From positions 62,001 through 126,000 of IMG/VR virus record IMGVR_UViG_3300045051_000720: a stretch of 64,000 bases of DNA; one strand, given 5' to 3'. This DNA is from a virus. Positions 19,993-28,975 of this stretch are shown here, piece by piece. Below the pieces are notes generated by a model. That model saw only the letters and a program-made list of their open reading frames with translations. It was not told where the DNA came from and searched no databases. Within the stretch, counting starts at the first letter, position 1. Every line of letters begins with the position of its first letter. The position numbers were made by a program, and so were the translations under genes.

Positions 19993-20261
19993 CCACCAAA
20001 CCCTTCATCGAGATCCACGAGACCGTGGGCGGCAAGGTTGCAACAGCCTATCGTCCCGCTGAGGGACACTGTCCCATGCTGATGGGTATTGCCTTGGCAT
20101 CGGCCACTCGCGTTATCACCCAGTCCTTCCTCGCCGAGATGGAGTTGGGCGAGGAGCATCGCAAGCCCATTGAGCGCGAGATCGTGGCGACCTACCTGCG
20201 CGACCTCCAGATGGGAGACATGGGCGAGGCCGAGAGCACGGATGTGAAGGATTTGTCATGA
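19989..20261 (+). CDS. Hypothetical protein, 90 residues
   Basis: Starts MTTKPFIEIHETVGG; the middle is a helix-rich stretch (MLMGIALASATRVITQSFLA) followed by a charged helix ELGEEHRKPIEREIVATYL. It could be a small helical regulator. It overlaps the genes on both sides by four bases, so it belongs to the operon. No family recognised. Confidence 0.6.
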   Translation: MTTKPFIEIHETVGGKVATAYRPAEGHCPMLMGIALASATRVITQSFLAEMELGEEHRKPIEREIVATYLRDLQMGDMGEAESTDVKDLS

Positions 20262-20479
20262 CCCACCGCGAACGCATCCTCACCAAGCTCGCCGCCGCGT
20301 GGGATCACGCACCCAACGCGCGTCTCGGCCAGCTCCTTGAGTCGGTTGAGAACGTAGGCTGGGACATCAGCCCTCAGCGCGTGGCTGCGCCGAGGCTTTT
20401 ATGGATGGGTAATGACCTGTTCGAGGCGGCGCTGGACCAGTGGAACGCCGATGCGGGGCGGAAGGTGGTGGGGGTATGA
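20258..20479 (+). CDS. Hypothetical protein, 73 residues
   Basis: Begins MTHRERILTKLAAAWDHAPNARL, with a LGQLLESVENVG stretch of the kind seen in many small phage proteins that follow an R-L-G-Q pattern. No catalytic motif. Translationally coupled to both neighbours by four-base overlaps. Confidence 0.6.
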   Translation: MTHRERILTKLAAAWDHAPNARLGQLLESVENVGWDISPQRVAAPRLLWMGNDLFEAALDQWNADAGRKVVGV

Positions 20480-21330
20480 CCGTGCCGCGCAACTGGCTCT
20501 GCCTCATCACGTCTGACCGGGAAGAGGTTAACGTTGATGAGTTGACCCGCGACGTGTGGCCTCACTTCGACGGTATCTGTGCGGTGGTCCACCCACAGGG
20601 CGGAGACGACAAGGTCAAAGCCATCCTTGAGGACCGCAAGGGCGACGGTTTCGTTGTCGAGCAGCCCTACCTCTGGCATCATAGCCACGCGATGAACCGT
20701 TGGCTGCTTGACCCGCGCGTTCACCTGATGGACGCCTGTTGGATTCGCGACAGCTCTGAACGCTTCAATCCCACCTTCACCGCGAGCCTCGCCGCGTTCT
20801 CGGCCGACCTCCTACGTCATGACATCTGGAACCTCGCCCAGCGATCCAAGCTTCTCATGTTCCGCCGCTGGTACGGGCAGCAGTTTTTCAACGGCCTGCA
20901 CTGGGGATTGAGTGGCACGAACGGTGCAACCATCGCGATGGACCGCATGGCCCAGTTCGCTAACGACCGCGACTATGCCTACTCTGTGCGCGACGAGAAG
21001 CGGCCCGCGACGCACCGCTACGAGCACGAATTGAGGTATTTGATCGACTACGGTCCCAACGGCAACCACCTTGCACTATTCCACCCCAACCAAGCTGACC
21101 TCGAACGCGCGCAATGGGGTCTGTTCCACTACACCACGTGGCTGCGCGGGCAGGGTGTGACCACTGCTGACCAGCTCATTAACTGGTGGCAGCGCAACCC
21201 CATCGACGCGCAACACGTGGCATGGATCAATGCCGAGCGTCCGCTCCGCAACGCCTACCGTTTCTTTGCTCTCCACCATACCAACGAGGCCATCCTTGCC
21301 GATGAGGACACATGGAGGCTAACCCTATGA
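20476..21330 (+). CDS. Protein of the glycan locus, possible glycosyltransferase
   Basis: A 284-residue soluble protein starting MTVPRNWLCLITSDREEVNV. The opening strand followed by WPHFDGICAVVHPQGGDDKV, and later MDACWIRDSSERFNP, fit the layout of GT-A enzymes with a D-S-x-E acidic patch, but the D-x-D motif is not clean. Many aromatic residues in the C-terminal half suggest a carbohydrate-binding surface. Family uncertain; function inferred mainly from neighbours. Confidence 0.5.
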   Translation: MTVPRNWLCLITSDREEVNVDELTRDVWPHFDGICAVVHPQGGDDKVKAILEDRKGDGFVVEQPYLWHHSHAMNRWLLDPRVHLMDACWIRDSSERFNPTFTASLAAFSADLLRHDIWNLAQRSKLLMFRRWYGQQFFNGLHWGLSGTNGATIAMDRMAQFANDRDYAYSVRDEKRPATHRYEHELRYLIDYGPNGNHLALFHPNQADLERAQWGLFHYTTWLRGQGVTTADQLINWWQRNPIDAQHVAWINAERPLRNAYRFFALHHTNEAILADEDTWRLTL

Positions 21331-21788
21331 GTGATCCCATCACCCTTACCGAGGCCCAGTGCTACGAGGCGATTGAACGCTGGCAAGACTATGCGGTGTT
21401 CATGTATCACACTGAGCGCGGGGTAGCCTTGTTTGCGACCAACAGCATCCAGCACGATGGACGACACGTTACCATGTCTATCGAGCCGGACGGACGTATC
21501 GCGGCAACGCGCAAGGAGGACGGTGTCAAAGTGGTCTACGATGTCGTCATCACTACCGCGCCCTTACAGGGAGACAACAGCCTCGACAACGTCCAGTACC
21601 TCGCGCGGGTGTCGGACGTGGCTTCGCTTCCGCCAAACGACCAGACCTATTTCAACGGTTTGCGCCCGTTTGTCTATTCTCTGTTCCAGCGTACGGTGGC
21701 CAATCAGTTCATCGCGCGCATGGCTCCCGAGACTATCAAGGTCATCGCTCATGACCTGTCGTTGGCTGCGCCTAAAGCCGCCCCATGA
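21327..21788 (+). CDS. Hypothetical protein, 153 residues
   Basis: Starts MSDPITLTEAQCYEAIERWQ. A GGAGG ribosome-binding site lies eight bases upstream, unusual here where most genes rely on stop-start overlap. The middle has regular beta strands (YAVFMYHTERGVALFATNSI, VVYDVVITTAP). No motif recognised. Confidence 0.6.
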   Translation: MSDPITLTEAQCYEAIERWQDYAVFMYHTERGVALFATNSIQHDGRHVTMSIEPDGRIAATRKEDGVKVVYDVVITTAPLQGDNSLDNVQYLARVSDVASLPPNDQTYFNGLRPFVYSLFQRTVANQFIARMAPETIKVIAHDLSLAAPKAAP

Positions 21789-22147
21789 CCATCTACCTTG
21801 TCCTCCGCCACGATGGGACCTTTCGCGCCCACTCCTACGTCTCCTACTGGACCGACGACATGCAGGCGGCGCGAGTGTACACCAAGCTTGGACCGGCCAA
21901 GGCTCTGGTCACTCGCTGGCAGCGCGAGAACCCCAATGAACCCACGCCTACCCTGCTCATGCTGCCTTTCGAGGCTGCCGACATGCACGTGGTAGACCTG
22001 AGCGAGTCTACATCCAAGGCCATCGCGCGCATTGAGCGGCGTAAGCTGGAGCGGGCCAAGATGCAGGCCGCGTGGGAGATCGAGGAGCTACAACGCAAGC
22101 AGGCCGAGATCCAGCAGCGACTGGCCACCCTTCACCATGAGCACTAG
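21785..22147 (+). CDS. Hypothetical protein with a C-terminal coiled coil
   Basis: A 120-residue protein. The first 80 residues form a small alpha/beta domain (MTIYLVLRHDGTFRAHSYVS); the last 45 residues (from AIARIERRKLERAKMQAAWE) form a long charged helix with heptad-like leucines and glutamines, likely a coiled coil for oligomer formation. It overlaps the next gene by 11 bases. Function unknown. Confidence 0.6.
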   Translation: MTIYLVLRHDGTFRAHSYVSYWTDDMQAARVYTKLGPAKALVTRWQRENPNEPTPTLLMLPFEAADMHVVDLSESTSKAIARIERRKLERAKMQAAWEIEELQRKQAEIQQRLATLHHEH

Positions 22148-22736
22148 AACCTCCCACGCCGACGCCAACTATTTTTCCGTCTCGGCGAACACCTACCAGT
22201 GGTTCGCTGGTACCCCCGAAGCCCGTTCCGATACTCAGCCGCCGAGCGATCTGACCTTTAGACCCGACCAACCCGCCAACTGGGATGCGGTTCTAAAGAT
22301 CTGCGACGAGACGAACGGGTTGCGGTGGTATACCGTTCGCGCAGCACAGGGGCGAGAGAATGCCCTTGACCTCAACAACCGCGTGACCGATTGCCTGATC
22401 AAAGGCGAGTGGGGGCTGGACGCTGCATCTGGTGATCAGGTTATCACGGTCAAGGGTGGGTGCAGAGGCATCCGGCTGTGGGGAGAGGTTTACTCCACCG
22501 GTCGCAACGCCGACATCGTGGTTGGAGCATGGAGCGATCAGTGCCACGACGTGTCAACCGATCTCGATTTCTCGCAGCTTGGTCGTCCTGATGGACGGCC
22601 TTTGACCGTTATCCTTGCGCGTTGTAAGGGGGTGAAGCTGCCACCCGGCGCGCGTGTGTTGCGCCTCAAGAGTCTCGGCTATTCCGCGTACTGGTGGCTC
22701 AAGCTCGCCGCCGTCAAGCTGGGGGTGCTGCGATGA
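22137..22736 (+). CDS. Hypothetical protein, beta-rich
   Basis: A 199-residue protein starting MSTRTSHADANYFSVSANTYQ. The central part (VITVKGGCRGIRLWGEVYST, NADIVVGAWSDQ) has short repeating strands and turns like a right-handed beta helix, a fold common in phage tail spikes and sugar-acting proteins. This is a pattern impression only. The start codon is chosen at the overlap with the upstream gene. Confidence 0.5.
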   Translation: MSTRTSHADANYFSVSANTYQWFAGTPEARSDTQPPSDLTFRPDQPANWDAVLKICDETNGLRWYTVRAAQGRENALDLNNRVTDCLIKGEWGLDAASGDQVITVKGGCRGIRLWGEVYSTGRNADIVVGAWSDQCHDVSTDLDFSQLGRPDGRPLTVILARCKGVKLPPGARVLRLKSLGYSAYWWLKLAAVKLGVLR

Positions 22737-23386
22737 ACGTCTCGGTCCCCAACGTGTCTACCTACATCCCCCTCCTCATCTGCGGAGAGGGTACCAGTCA
22801 AGAGATCGCTCGCGTGGGTGCGGACGGCACCGTCGTCCTCTCCAAACCCGGCGCGGACAAGGAAGCGGCGCGGCTGTTCTGGGACGCCATCCAGTTTAAG
22901 GGCAAGACCTTTCGCGCGCGCATTGCCGAGCTGGAGGCCGCACAGCCCAAGGAGGTGTACGTCGTGACAAAGGGCCAGTACAGCGACTACGGCATCCTTG
23001 GGGTCTATCTTGACCGTACCCTAGCCGACGAGTTCGCGGCCCAGCGTCATGCTGACGTTGAAGTCTGGCCTCTTGGTGCGCTTGACTTGCCTCGCGGCCA
23101 TCGTCGCTACTCCGTGATCATGGATGGCGAGGGCAGCACGGCGGTGTATGGCGTGAACGAGGTCGACTCATCGGACGAGGGCGCGGATGAGAACCTGACG
23201 GAGACTGATGACACTGGTCCCAAGAACGAGTGGGGTTACTCTACTCGCTATGTCTACACCGGCTATCGCCGGTTCTATGTCACCACCGACATGGGTGAGC
23301 AAGGCGCACTCAAGATCGCCAACGAACGGCGCGCCCAACTCATCGCGCTCAACCAATGGCCACAAAAGGGTGCACTCGTCGAGTAA
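22733..23386 (+). CDS. Hypothetical protein, 217 residues
   Basis: Starts MNVSVPNVSTYIPLLICGEG and contains a Lys-rich helix, a YVVTKGQYSDYGILGVYLDR segment often seen in small phage proteins that bind or sense ligands, and an acidic linker (SSDEGADENLTETDD) before a basic, tyrosine-rich C-terminus. No known family. It overlaps the stop of the previous gene by four bases. Confidence 0.55.
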   Translation: MNVSVPNVSTYIPLLICGEGTSQEIARVGADGTVVLSKPGADKEAARLFWDAIQFKGKTFRARIAELEAAQPKEVYVVTKGQYSDYGILGVYLDRTLADEFAAQRHADVEVWPLGALDLPRGHRRYSVIMDGEGSTAVYGVNEVDSSDEGADENLTETDDTGPKNEWGYSTRYVYTGYRRFYVTTDMGEQGALKIANERRAQLIALNQWPQKGALVE

Positions 23387-23427
23387 GATGGCATCCCATC
23401 ACCCAGCCGCCGCGCTGCGCGGGCCGG

Positions 23428-23553
23428 GTGCTTGTTTATTGCCCTACCTACCCTCACCGTCGCGTCCGCCCCATCTCAATCGACCTTCTGCAATGGTGCA
23501 CCGACGCTACGCATTGGCATCCTCTGGTTGATCCCTATCCATCCCCGCCATGA
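23428..23553 (+). CDS. Small protein, 41 residues
   Basis: GTG start, peptide LVYCPTYPHRRVRPISIDLL followed by a tryptophan- and proline-rich tail; its TGA overlaps the ATG of the next gene in the standard ATGA manner, which supports it being real. A GC-rich hairpin CCGCG/CGCGG lies just upstream and may act as a terminator or attenuator. Function unknown. Confidence 0.5.
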   Translation: MLVYCPTYPHRRVRPISIDLLQWCTDATHWHPLVDPYPSPP

Positions 23554-23852
23554 CCCATCGCCCGCGCCTTTGGTTCCTCACTCGCTACGAGCACCGGGGT
23601 TGTGTGCGCCTTGCTATCTATCACGCGCGCGATGCGCTTGACGCAAAGGCGATGGTAGAGCGAGAGCCGGCGGTGAGGGAGATCGATCCCGACTGGGTTC
23701 GATCCCACCAGATCGAGGCGGACCTCCTGACCAGCCAGTGGGCAGATCTCGTGCTGCGGCAGTGGTTCCGGGCCGACTATGTGCGCAAGCTCCGCCAGAG
23801 CATCGACACCCTCGCACCGTGGGCCTTCGCTTATGGTCACCGCGCGCCTTAG
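23550..23852 (+). CDS. Hypothetical protein, 100 residues
   Basis: Begins MTHRPRLWFLTRYEHRGCVR and continues as an alpha-helical, basic protein with many tryptophans and arginines (DLVLRQWFRADYVRKLRQSI). It might bind nucleic acid, but there is no defined motif. It ends four bases before the next promoter. Confidence 0.58.
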   Translation: MTHRPRLWFLTRYEHRGCVRLAIYHARDALDAKAMVEREPAVREIDPDWVRSHQIEADLLTSQWADLVLRQWFRADYVRKLRQSIDTLAPWAFAYGHRAP

Positions 23853-23855
23853 GGG

Positions 23856-23884
23856 TTGACACCGCCATCCAACCCGGCTACCAT
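23856..23884 (+). promoter_or_regulatory. Promoter, TTGACA-17-TACCAT, leaderless
   Basis: TTGACA, spacer with TCCAAC, TACCAT, six bases, ATG. Confidence 0.82.
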
Positions 23885-23890
23885 GGGATC

Positions 23891-24250
23891 ATGACCCTTG
23901 ACTATACCCCCACCATCCGCGCCGAGATCGAGGTAGAGGTTGCTCGGCTCAAGAGGCGGTTGGAGGCGAGGGCCGAAGTTGCCGGTTGGCCTATCGTCGA
24001 TGATGTGGCGGCCGAGTACGTCGAGCTGGGCTATCTCGTCAACCTCCATCACGGGCACGACCTGTTTGGGGAGAACGACACGATTTGCGGTCTGCCTATC
24101 TCCATCAATCGCGCCTGTCCGCGCACCATTCGGGTGGGTGCGGACGATGTGTACTCCGTTGATGAATGGGTGGTCTATGATGAAGACGGCGAGCCCGAGA
24201 CGCGTTCCCTTACCCACAAAACCGACCTGTTTGAGGAGACCATCTGGTAA
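23891..24250 (+). CDS. Hypothetical protein, 119 residues, leaderless
   Basis: The start is set by the -10 element six bases upstream. The protein opens with a charged helix (EIEVEVARLKRRLEARAEVA) and has two cysteines (DTICGLPISINRACP), followed by an acidic C-terminus. Function unknown; it heads a new transcript within the locus. Confidence 0.62.
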   Translation: MTLDYTPTIRAEIEVEVARLKRRLEARAEVAGWPIVDDVAAEYVELGYLVNLHHGHDLFGENDTICGLPISINRACPRTIRVGADDVYSVDEWVVYDEDGEPETRSLTHKTDLFEETIW

Positions 24251-24594
24251 TGCTCATCCAACACGCCATCTACGTTCCGGCCGAGGACTGTTTCCTCGTG
24301 TCCGCCCACCGCGACATCCCGAATGTTTACACCTTCCCCGATGGTCAGACCCTCGCCATCTCTGGTGCGCTTGAGTGGACACATCGCGATGGTGACCTTA
24401 TCGCGCTGGAGGGGCGTTATGAGGAATGGAACTTGATGGACGACTGGCCCTTCGAGGACATCGCCGCGCGATTGCTGTTCCAGCGCGGGGACGAATGGCG
24501 ACCCATCAAGGAGGCTACGGCGAGTGAGCTGGAGACCCTCGCGCGCGGCGAGGGGTGGACGGCACGGGTGGCGGCGCACTGGTTGACCAAATAA
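24250..24594 (+). CDS. Hypothetical protein, 114 residues
   Basis: Starts MLIQHAIYVPAEDCFLVSAH, immediately at the stop of the previous gene (TAATG). Mixed alpha/beta with an acidic patch GRYEEWNLMDDWPFEDIAAR; no motif recognised. Confidence 0.58.
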   Translation: MLIQHAIYVPAEDCFLVSAHRDIPNVYTFPDGQTLAISGALEWTHRDGDLIALEGRYEEWNLMDDWPFEDIAARLLFQRGDEWRPIKEATASELETLARGEGWTARVAAHWLTK

Positions 24595-24595
24595 T

Positions 24596-24967
24596 ATGCA
24601 CTATCGCGACGGTACGGAAGCCCAAGTGGGCGACATTGTAACAGGCCGAGGCTACAACCTCCCCTATCTTATCGTGGGTCCCGTGACCCAGCTCATCCCC
24701 GCTAACGGGGACGCTTGCAATCTGCGCGTCGAGGTGCGCGTGGCCAAGTGGCATGACTACTCTCACGAGGACGGTTGTCCCGACACCCCCGCCCACTTCA
24801 CCTTCGAGACCTACGAGGAGGCAGGCGCGGTACGGGACTTCGAGCTGGTCTATCGCGAGGGCTGGAAGCAGACGCAGGTGGCCCGTTCGATCTGGCTGCC
24901 CAAGGACGCGAGGGGGTTTGTCGAGGACGAACGGGGGCGGCGCTGCATGGTGGTAGAGAAGCCGTGA
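24596..24967 (+). CDS. Hypothetical protein, 123 residues
   Basis: Begins MHYRDGTEAQVGDIVTGRGY, a small beta-barrel-like opening (xDGTxAxVGDxV) seen in several phage proteins that resemble SH3 or KOW-type barrels. C-terminal half charged and helical. Function unknown. Confidence 0.58.
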   Translation: MHYRDGTEAQVGDIVTGRGYNLPYLIVGPVTQLIPANGDACNLRVEVRVAKWHDYSHEDGCPDTPAHFTFETYEEAGAVRDFELVYREGWKQTQVARSIWLPKDARGFVEDERGRRCMVVEKP

Positions 24968-25599
24968 TCTCACGTCGCTCATTCCTGACCCGCATGTTGG
25001 TGGCTGCTGGGCTGGCCCCGCTGGCAGCGCGCGCCGCCAAAGACCCGGGTTATCATGTCGGCATTGACCCTGCTGGTCCCGGCTCTGATGCCACGGACCA
25101 TCACGCTGTCTGGGTGAATGGCCCGGCCATCAAGGTCCCGAGCAATCGGGTGATGTGGCCTCACGATGACGTGTTTCGGCGCGAGTGGGTGATGGTGTCC
25201 CGCTATATCGGTGATTGGGACGGCACGTTCAAATTGGCGCGCGGCTGCACGAATCCCGCGTATATCCTCGCGGACTTGTATGACAGGGCGCGGGAAGGGC
25301 GGTTGCCCGAGCCAGACTGGGTCCTGCAAGATAGCGTGGGTTTCCTCGACTGGCAGATGCTGTATGATTTCGGGCGGTGGTGCGACGAAACTGTGGTCGG
25401 TACAGGGGTAGTCATCACCAACGGTAGCGCGGTTCATACGCGACTGAACGCCTTCACCCCCCGCTTGACGGTTCACGCAGCCCTTGTAAACGAAGAGCAG
25501 ATTGACGGGCTCCGCGAGACCCTCCGTATGCACTGCCTCAGCTGGCAGTCCACGGACCCGCGCTATCGCACTAGTTGGCCGGGTATTTCCTACGCATGA
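24964..25599 (+). CDS. Exported protein with twin-arginine signal
   Basis: A 211-residue protein, GTG start overlapping the previous stop. The N-terminus ISRRSFLTRMLVAAGLAPLA fits a Tat signal (S-R-R-x-F-L then a hydrophobic stretch) ending in an A-x-A cleavage site, so a folded protein would be sent across the host inner membrane. The mature part (from KDPGYHVGIDPAGPGSDATD) shows no known domain. Tat export of a phage protein is unusual and could alter the host envelope. A second Tat-like protein lies at 48194. Confidence 0.6.
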   Translation: MISRRSFLTRMLVAAGLAPLAARAAKDPGYHVGIDPAGPGSDATDHHAVWVNGPAIKVPSNRVMWPHDDVFRREWVMVSRYIGDWDGTFKLARGCTNPAYILADLYDRAREGRLPEPDWVLQDSVGFLDWQMLYDFGRWCDETVVGTGVVITNGSAVHTRLNAFTPRLTVHAALVNEEQIDGLRETLRMHCLSWQSTDPRYRTSWPGISYA

Positions 25600-26351
25600 C
25601 CTCACGTCTACCCATCACCCTTTGTTTATGGACCAGCACGAAGGGCCACTTCGGTCATAGAGACGTGTACCGGACAACGCTTGCGCATCTAGACCGCCAG
25701 TTGCCGATCTCCACGTTTGGACAACTCGTTACACACGCGAAAGTTAGCCCCGGTGACGAGGCTGTGGCTGCCGATATGGTTGCCGATCTTGAGGCGCGCG
25801 GGTTTAAGGTACTCACCACCACCGCTGACTGGGGGCGTGGTCTCAGTCATCAGGCTCAGTACATGGCCGATGTCGTCAAGCTGTCCAAGGAGAAGGCGGT
25901 TTACGAGCAGCCCTACGTGCTGTGGCTCGAAGACGACTCGACGTTGGATAGTCATGTCGTTCCACTTGACGACCTCCTCGCGCAGTCCTGTCAGATGCTC
26001 GCTAAGGACCATGACCTGACTTCGATTCGCTTACTCCGTCCCACCGATTTGAGCACGAGCCCTATGGTGAGCGTACCACCCGAGCAATCAGACCCGCGCT
26101 GGTTCTACTCGCCCGATTTCAACTTCCAGCCCGCATTGCTTCGCTCTCGCGACTTCTACCTTGCCGCGCGGTTTGTCGAGGAGAACCCCCAAGCCGCCGC
26201 GTTGGTTCAGTGTGAGGCGCTATGGCGCATGGTGCTGACTCCGTTCTCGCGGTCCCCGCGCCAGCATCTGGTCTATCATCCAACCTACGCGAGCACTACG
26301 CATCTCGGTGTTCCTGAGTATCCCGCTATCAAAGCAAGTCTCAACCTATGA
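25596..26351 (+). CDS. Probable glycosyltransferase, GT-A fold
   Basis: A 251-residue protein: opening strand PITLCLWTSTKGHFGHRDVY, a helix, then VLWLEDDSTLD near residue 115, an E-D-D motif in the place of the D-x-D metal site of GT-A enzymes. The rest has the usual alternating strands, and the C-terminus contains many aromatic residues. No membrane segment. Donor and acceptor unknown; assigned mainly from the acidic motif and its place in the locus. Confidence 0.6.
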   Translation: MTSRLPITLCLWTSTKGHFGHRDVYRTTLAHLDRQLPISTFGQLVTHAKVSPGDEAVAADMVADLEARGFKVLTTTADWGRGLSHQAQYMADVVKLSKEKAVYEQPYVLWLEDDSTLDSHVVPLDDLLAQSCQMLAKDHDLTSIRLLRPTDLSTSPMVSVPPEQSDPRWFYSPDFNFQPALLRSRDFYLAARFVEENPQAAALVQCEALWRMVLTPFSRSPRQHLVYHPTYASTTHLGVPEYPAIKASLNL

Positions 26352-26503
26352 CCCTCCCCCTCCCCCCCCACGCCTTGGGTAAGGCCCACCAATACCGCCT
26401 CGTCAAGATCGGTAACCAAGAAGCGTGGGTCCAGCGCAAACGGTTCCGGCGCTCCAAGCACCGCGGCGCGTGTGTGGGGGCGTTTGGGGGAGGTCGGAAG
26501 TGA
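26348..26503 (+). CDS. Small basic protein, 51 residues
   Basis: Starts MTLPLPPHALGKAHQYRLVK and ends in a strongly basic tail (RKRFRRSKHRGACVG). The ATGA overlap with the previous gene supports it. The charge suggests nucleic acid or ribosome binding. It was probably followed directly by the methyltransferase before the AT-rich homing gene inserted. Confidence 0.55.
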   Translation: MTLPLPPHALGKAHQYRLVKIGNQEAWVQRKRFRRSKHRGACVGAFGGGRK

Positions 26504-26523
26504 ACAGATAGATGGAAGATTTC

Positions 26524-27297
26524 ATGATTACGCATCGCGACACAGATTGGGCGTGGAAAATACCTTTACGAGACACAAGGGGTGAAGTTATTGCCTATGC
26601 ACTGGTTGATGAGGAGGACTATGCTTGGCTTTCATCATTTCGCTTTTCTGTCAAGCGAAACAGACTAAAACATGACGTTATTCTTTACGCCTATACTAGT
26701 CACCGAGAGTCACTAACAGCAAGCGGGCCAGCCTTACATCGGATGGTTATGCATCGCCATTATGGCGATATTGAGGGCAAGATAGTGGATCATAAAAAAG
26801 ATACTTTGGACAATCGTAAGGATAACTTGAGGTTAACTGATCGCACCGGGAACGCCCGCAATAAAAGCAAGCATGTTCAAACGACATACAAAGGGGTTCG
26901 ACAGATTAAGGGCTATGGACGATATAGGGCTTATATCTGTATCGAGTATAAGCAAAAACACATCGGATCTTTCGATGACCCTAAGGATGCAGCCATCGCC
27001 TATGATTTGATAGCTAGGCAAGAATTTGGAGAGTTCGCCCATCTCAATTTTCCACATGCGACCGAATCAGACTATGATCGGGTTAGGATGATGATAGCTG
27101 AAGCAAAAGTAGTTAAGGGAACCTCTCGATATAGAGGAGTATCAAAGAGTTTTGGTAAATGGGTAGCACAGCTTTCTACTGGGGGACAGCACTACCGTCT
27201 TGGCAGATTTGATTCCGAGGAAGAAGCGGCTTTGGCCTATAACGAAGCTGCTGCCAAACATTTTGGCCCCAAAGCTCGACTAAATATAATCAAATGA
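26524..27297 (+). CDS. Homing endonuclease, HNH with two AP2 domains
   Basis: A 257-residue protein. Residues about 70-115 are an HNH nuclease (VDHKKDTLDNRKDNLRLTDR, with the D-H pair and the N), followed by two AP2-type DNA-binding domains: YKGVRQIKGYGRYRAYICIE with AAIAYDLIARQEFGEFAHLN, and YRGVSKSFGKWVAQLSTGGQ with AALAYNEAAAKHFGP. This HNH-AP2 arrangement is known from phage and bacterial homing enzymes. The gene is much richer in A+T than its surroundings, and the richness continues into the first 500 bases of the next gene. Confidence 0.88.
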   Translation: MITHRDTDWAWKIPLRDTRGEVIAYALVDEEDYAWLSSFRFSVKRNRLKHDVILYAYTSHRESLTASGPALHRMVMHRHYGDIEGKIVDHKKDTLDNRKDNLRLTDRTGNARNKSKHVQTTYKGVRQIKGYGRYRAYICIEYKQKHIGSFDDPKDAAIAYDLIARQEFGEFAHLNFPHATESDYDRVRMMIAEAKVVKGTSRYRGVSKSFGKWVAQLSTGGQHYRLGRFDSEEEAALAYNEAAAKHFGPKARLNIIK

Positions 27298-28031
27298 ATC
27301 AACTACAATGGCGTAAAATGGGGATACGGATGTCGGGGTGTGAGGCACCAATAGAAGACCTTATCAAGCAGCATTCTTCTCTGCTACCCACTGATCACAT
27401 CTACACGTTATTAGAAGTAGGGTCGGCGGGGTGTGTGACGCTGCGTGCATTTAGCGATATTTTACGTGAGGCTCGTGGGGACAAATGGCGCACAATAGGA
27501 CTCGATCTCACGCTAGATAAAGCATGGTCAGTTGATATGACTGAAGTCCATCAATCATTTGCAGGTTTACGTGAGCAGATTATTGTTGCGGGCCAGTTAG
27601 ATGCTCTGATGGGGGACTTGCGTGGGATGAGTCTCTTGTTATTGGACGACCCCCGTGCGTTCGTTCGGGATACGCTATCCTACGCACCGGACCTGACTTT
27701 TATTGATGGGTCTCACGGTGTAAGTTGTGCCAGAGACTTCGTCGCCGTCGAACCGAAAGTGCCGATTGGAGGACTCATCCTATTCCATGATTATGGCATC
27801 CCAGAGCAGGGCACCGACTGGCAGACCCTTGACCGCGAGTTCATCTCTGTCCGCTCCTATGTCCACCGATTGGGCCTCAACCAACCCTGCAACGCGCCCC
27901 GCAAGGGCTGGCGGTGGGTGGGCGAGATCAAAGGGTCCCGGCATTGGGGCGGCGACGGTAACTCATGCGCGGTCGTCCAGCGGACGGAGGAGCCATTGGC
28001 AGACCAGTCGGAGCTGTCGATTGATCCATGA
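27294..28031 (+). CDS. Class I SAM-dependent methyltransferase
   Basis: A 245-residue methyltransferase of the Methyltransf_24 type: LLEVGSAGCVTLRAFSDIL is motif I, and LTFIDGSHGVSCARDF followed by GGLILFHDY are the typical motif IV/V region with the D-G-x-H. It probably methylates a sugar hydroxyl. The first half of the gene is AT-rich like the homing endonuclease upstream, and composition changes to normal near position 27790, as expected for a co-conversion tract. Confidence 0.78.
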   Translation: MNQLQWRKMGIRMSGCEAPIEDLIKQHSSLLPTDHIYTLLEVGSAGCVTLRAFSDILREARGDKWRTIGLDLTLDKAWSVDMTEVHQSFAGLREQIIVAGQLDALMGDLRGMSLLLLDDPRAFVRDTLSYAPDLTFIDGSHGVSCARDFVAVEPKVPIGGLILFHDYGIPEQGTDWQTLDREFISVRSYVHRLGLNQPCNAPRKGWRWVGEIKGSRHWGGDGNSCAVVQRTEEPLADQSELSIDP

Positions 28032-28039
28032 GACAGGGT

Positions 28040-28975
28040 TTACAGATCGGGTACCGGAGGCAACGCGAGCAGGCTTCGTGCACTTTGTCGCGCCTGTTGC
28101 GGGGTCCACGACCGAATAGTCTCTTCTCTGACGCGACAGATCTCCATCCACTTAACATATTTCCGCTCCATCCTCAGCCCTGTATGTTCGGCGTAGAGCC
28201 AGTCCATCAGGCGCTGGATGTTGCACTGAGCACCGTAACGCAGCACGTGCGTGCCTCCGTCCTTAAAAATTGTGTTGGGATGGGGGATTCCCAAACGTCG
28301 CTCCAGATGTTGGGCGATTTGGTGCAGAATCGTTGGGGTGCCTACGAGACTCCAACTGGTGATTACAGTGTTGCGTCGTTTGCAATAGGTAATAGAGCCA
28401 TCTCCTTCGAACATCCCGAGAATGAACCAACGGATCAAATGGTCGGGAATAGGAGGCAGCGGCAAGTCAAGATAGGTTTTCCCGGGACGCAAGCCAAGAT
28501 TGATCAGATCTTCATATATTCGTTTTCGGGTCAACGCCAATGTGCATATGTCTTGCGCGGGGTGAAGACACCCCGTCTGGGGACCGACCATGGTAGTGCG
28601 ACGTACGTAGTACAGAGGTTTGGTGTGCCCCATGATGCGATTGATGGTTTGCAGATAGCTTTCATCGGTGATGGCTACTCCAATAGACATCGCCTTAACG
28701 CTCGCACTCATGCATCCATCCGCGTAGATGAAGCCGAGAATCTGGGCTTTCGCGGGGGTGTCGATGACGCTGAAGAAGGTCTCATCCACAGAGTAGAGGG
28801 TGACGAATCGCTGCTTCGAGGTCAGTTTTACCCCGGTTTGGCGCATGTTGCGCGCCAATGCAGAGGCGCTGATGCCGAATCGCTGAGCAAGACCCTTACG
28901 GGTCTCAGTATCGGGGTTGGCGCGCGCCGCCGCAAGGGCGGCTTGCAGGTTGGCCTTGAACAAGTGGCTAGACAT
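28040..28975 (-). CDS. LAGLIDADG homing endonuclease
   Basis: A 311-residue double-motif enzyme: ILGFIYADGCM and FILGMFEGDGSI are the two catalytic motifs about 120 residues apart, and KGLAQRFGISASALARNMRQ near the N-terminus is a helix-turn-helix. It has the same plan as the enzyme at 918-1847. It is transcribed against its neighbours, ends just after the stop of the convergent methyltransferase, and has a GGTGTATAG element right before the start. Composition is close to the local one, so it may be an older resident. Confidence 0.87.
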   Translation of the reverse strand: MSSHLFKANLQAALAAARANPDTETRKGLAQRFGISASALARNMRQTGVKLTSKQRFVTLYSVDETFFSVIDTPAKAQILGFIYADGCMSASVKAMSIGVAITDESYLQTINRIMGHTKPLYYVRRTTMVGPQTGCLHPAQDICTLALTRKRIYEDLINLGLRPGKTYLDLPLPPIPDHLIRWFILGMFEGDGSITYCKRRNTVITSWSLVGTPTILHQIAQHLERRLGIPHPNTIFKDGGTHVLRYGAQCNIQRLMDWLYAEHTGLRMERKYVKWMEICRVREETIRSWTPQQARQSARSLLALPPVPDL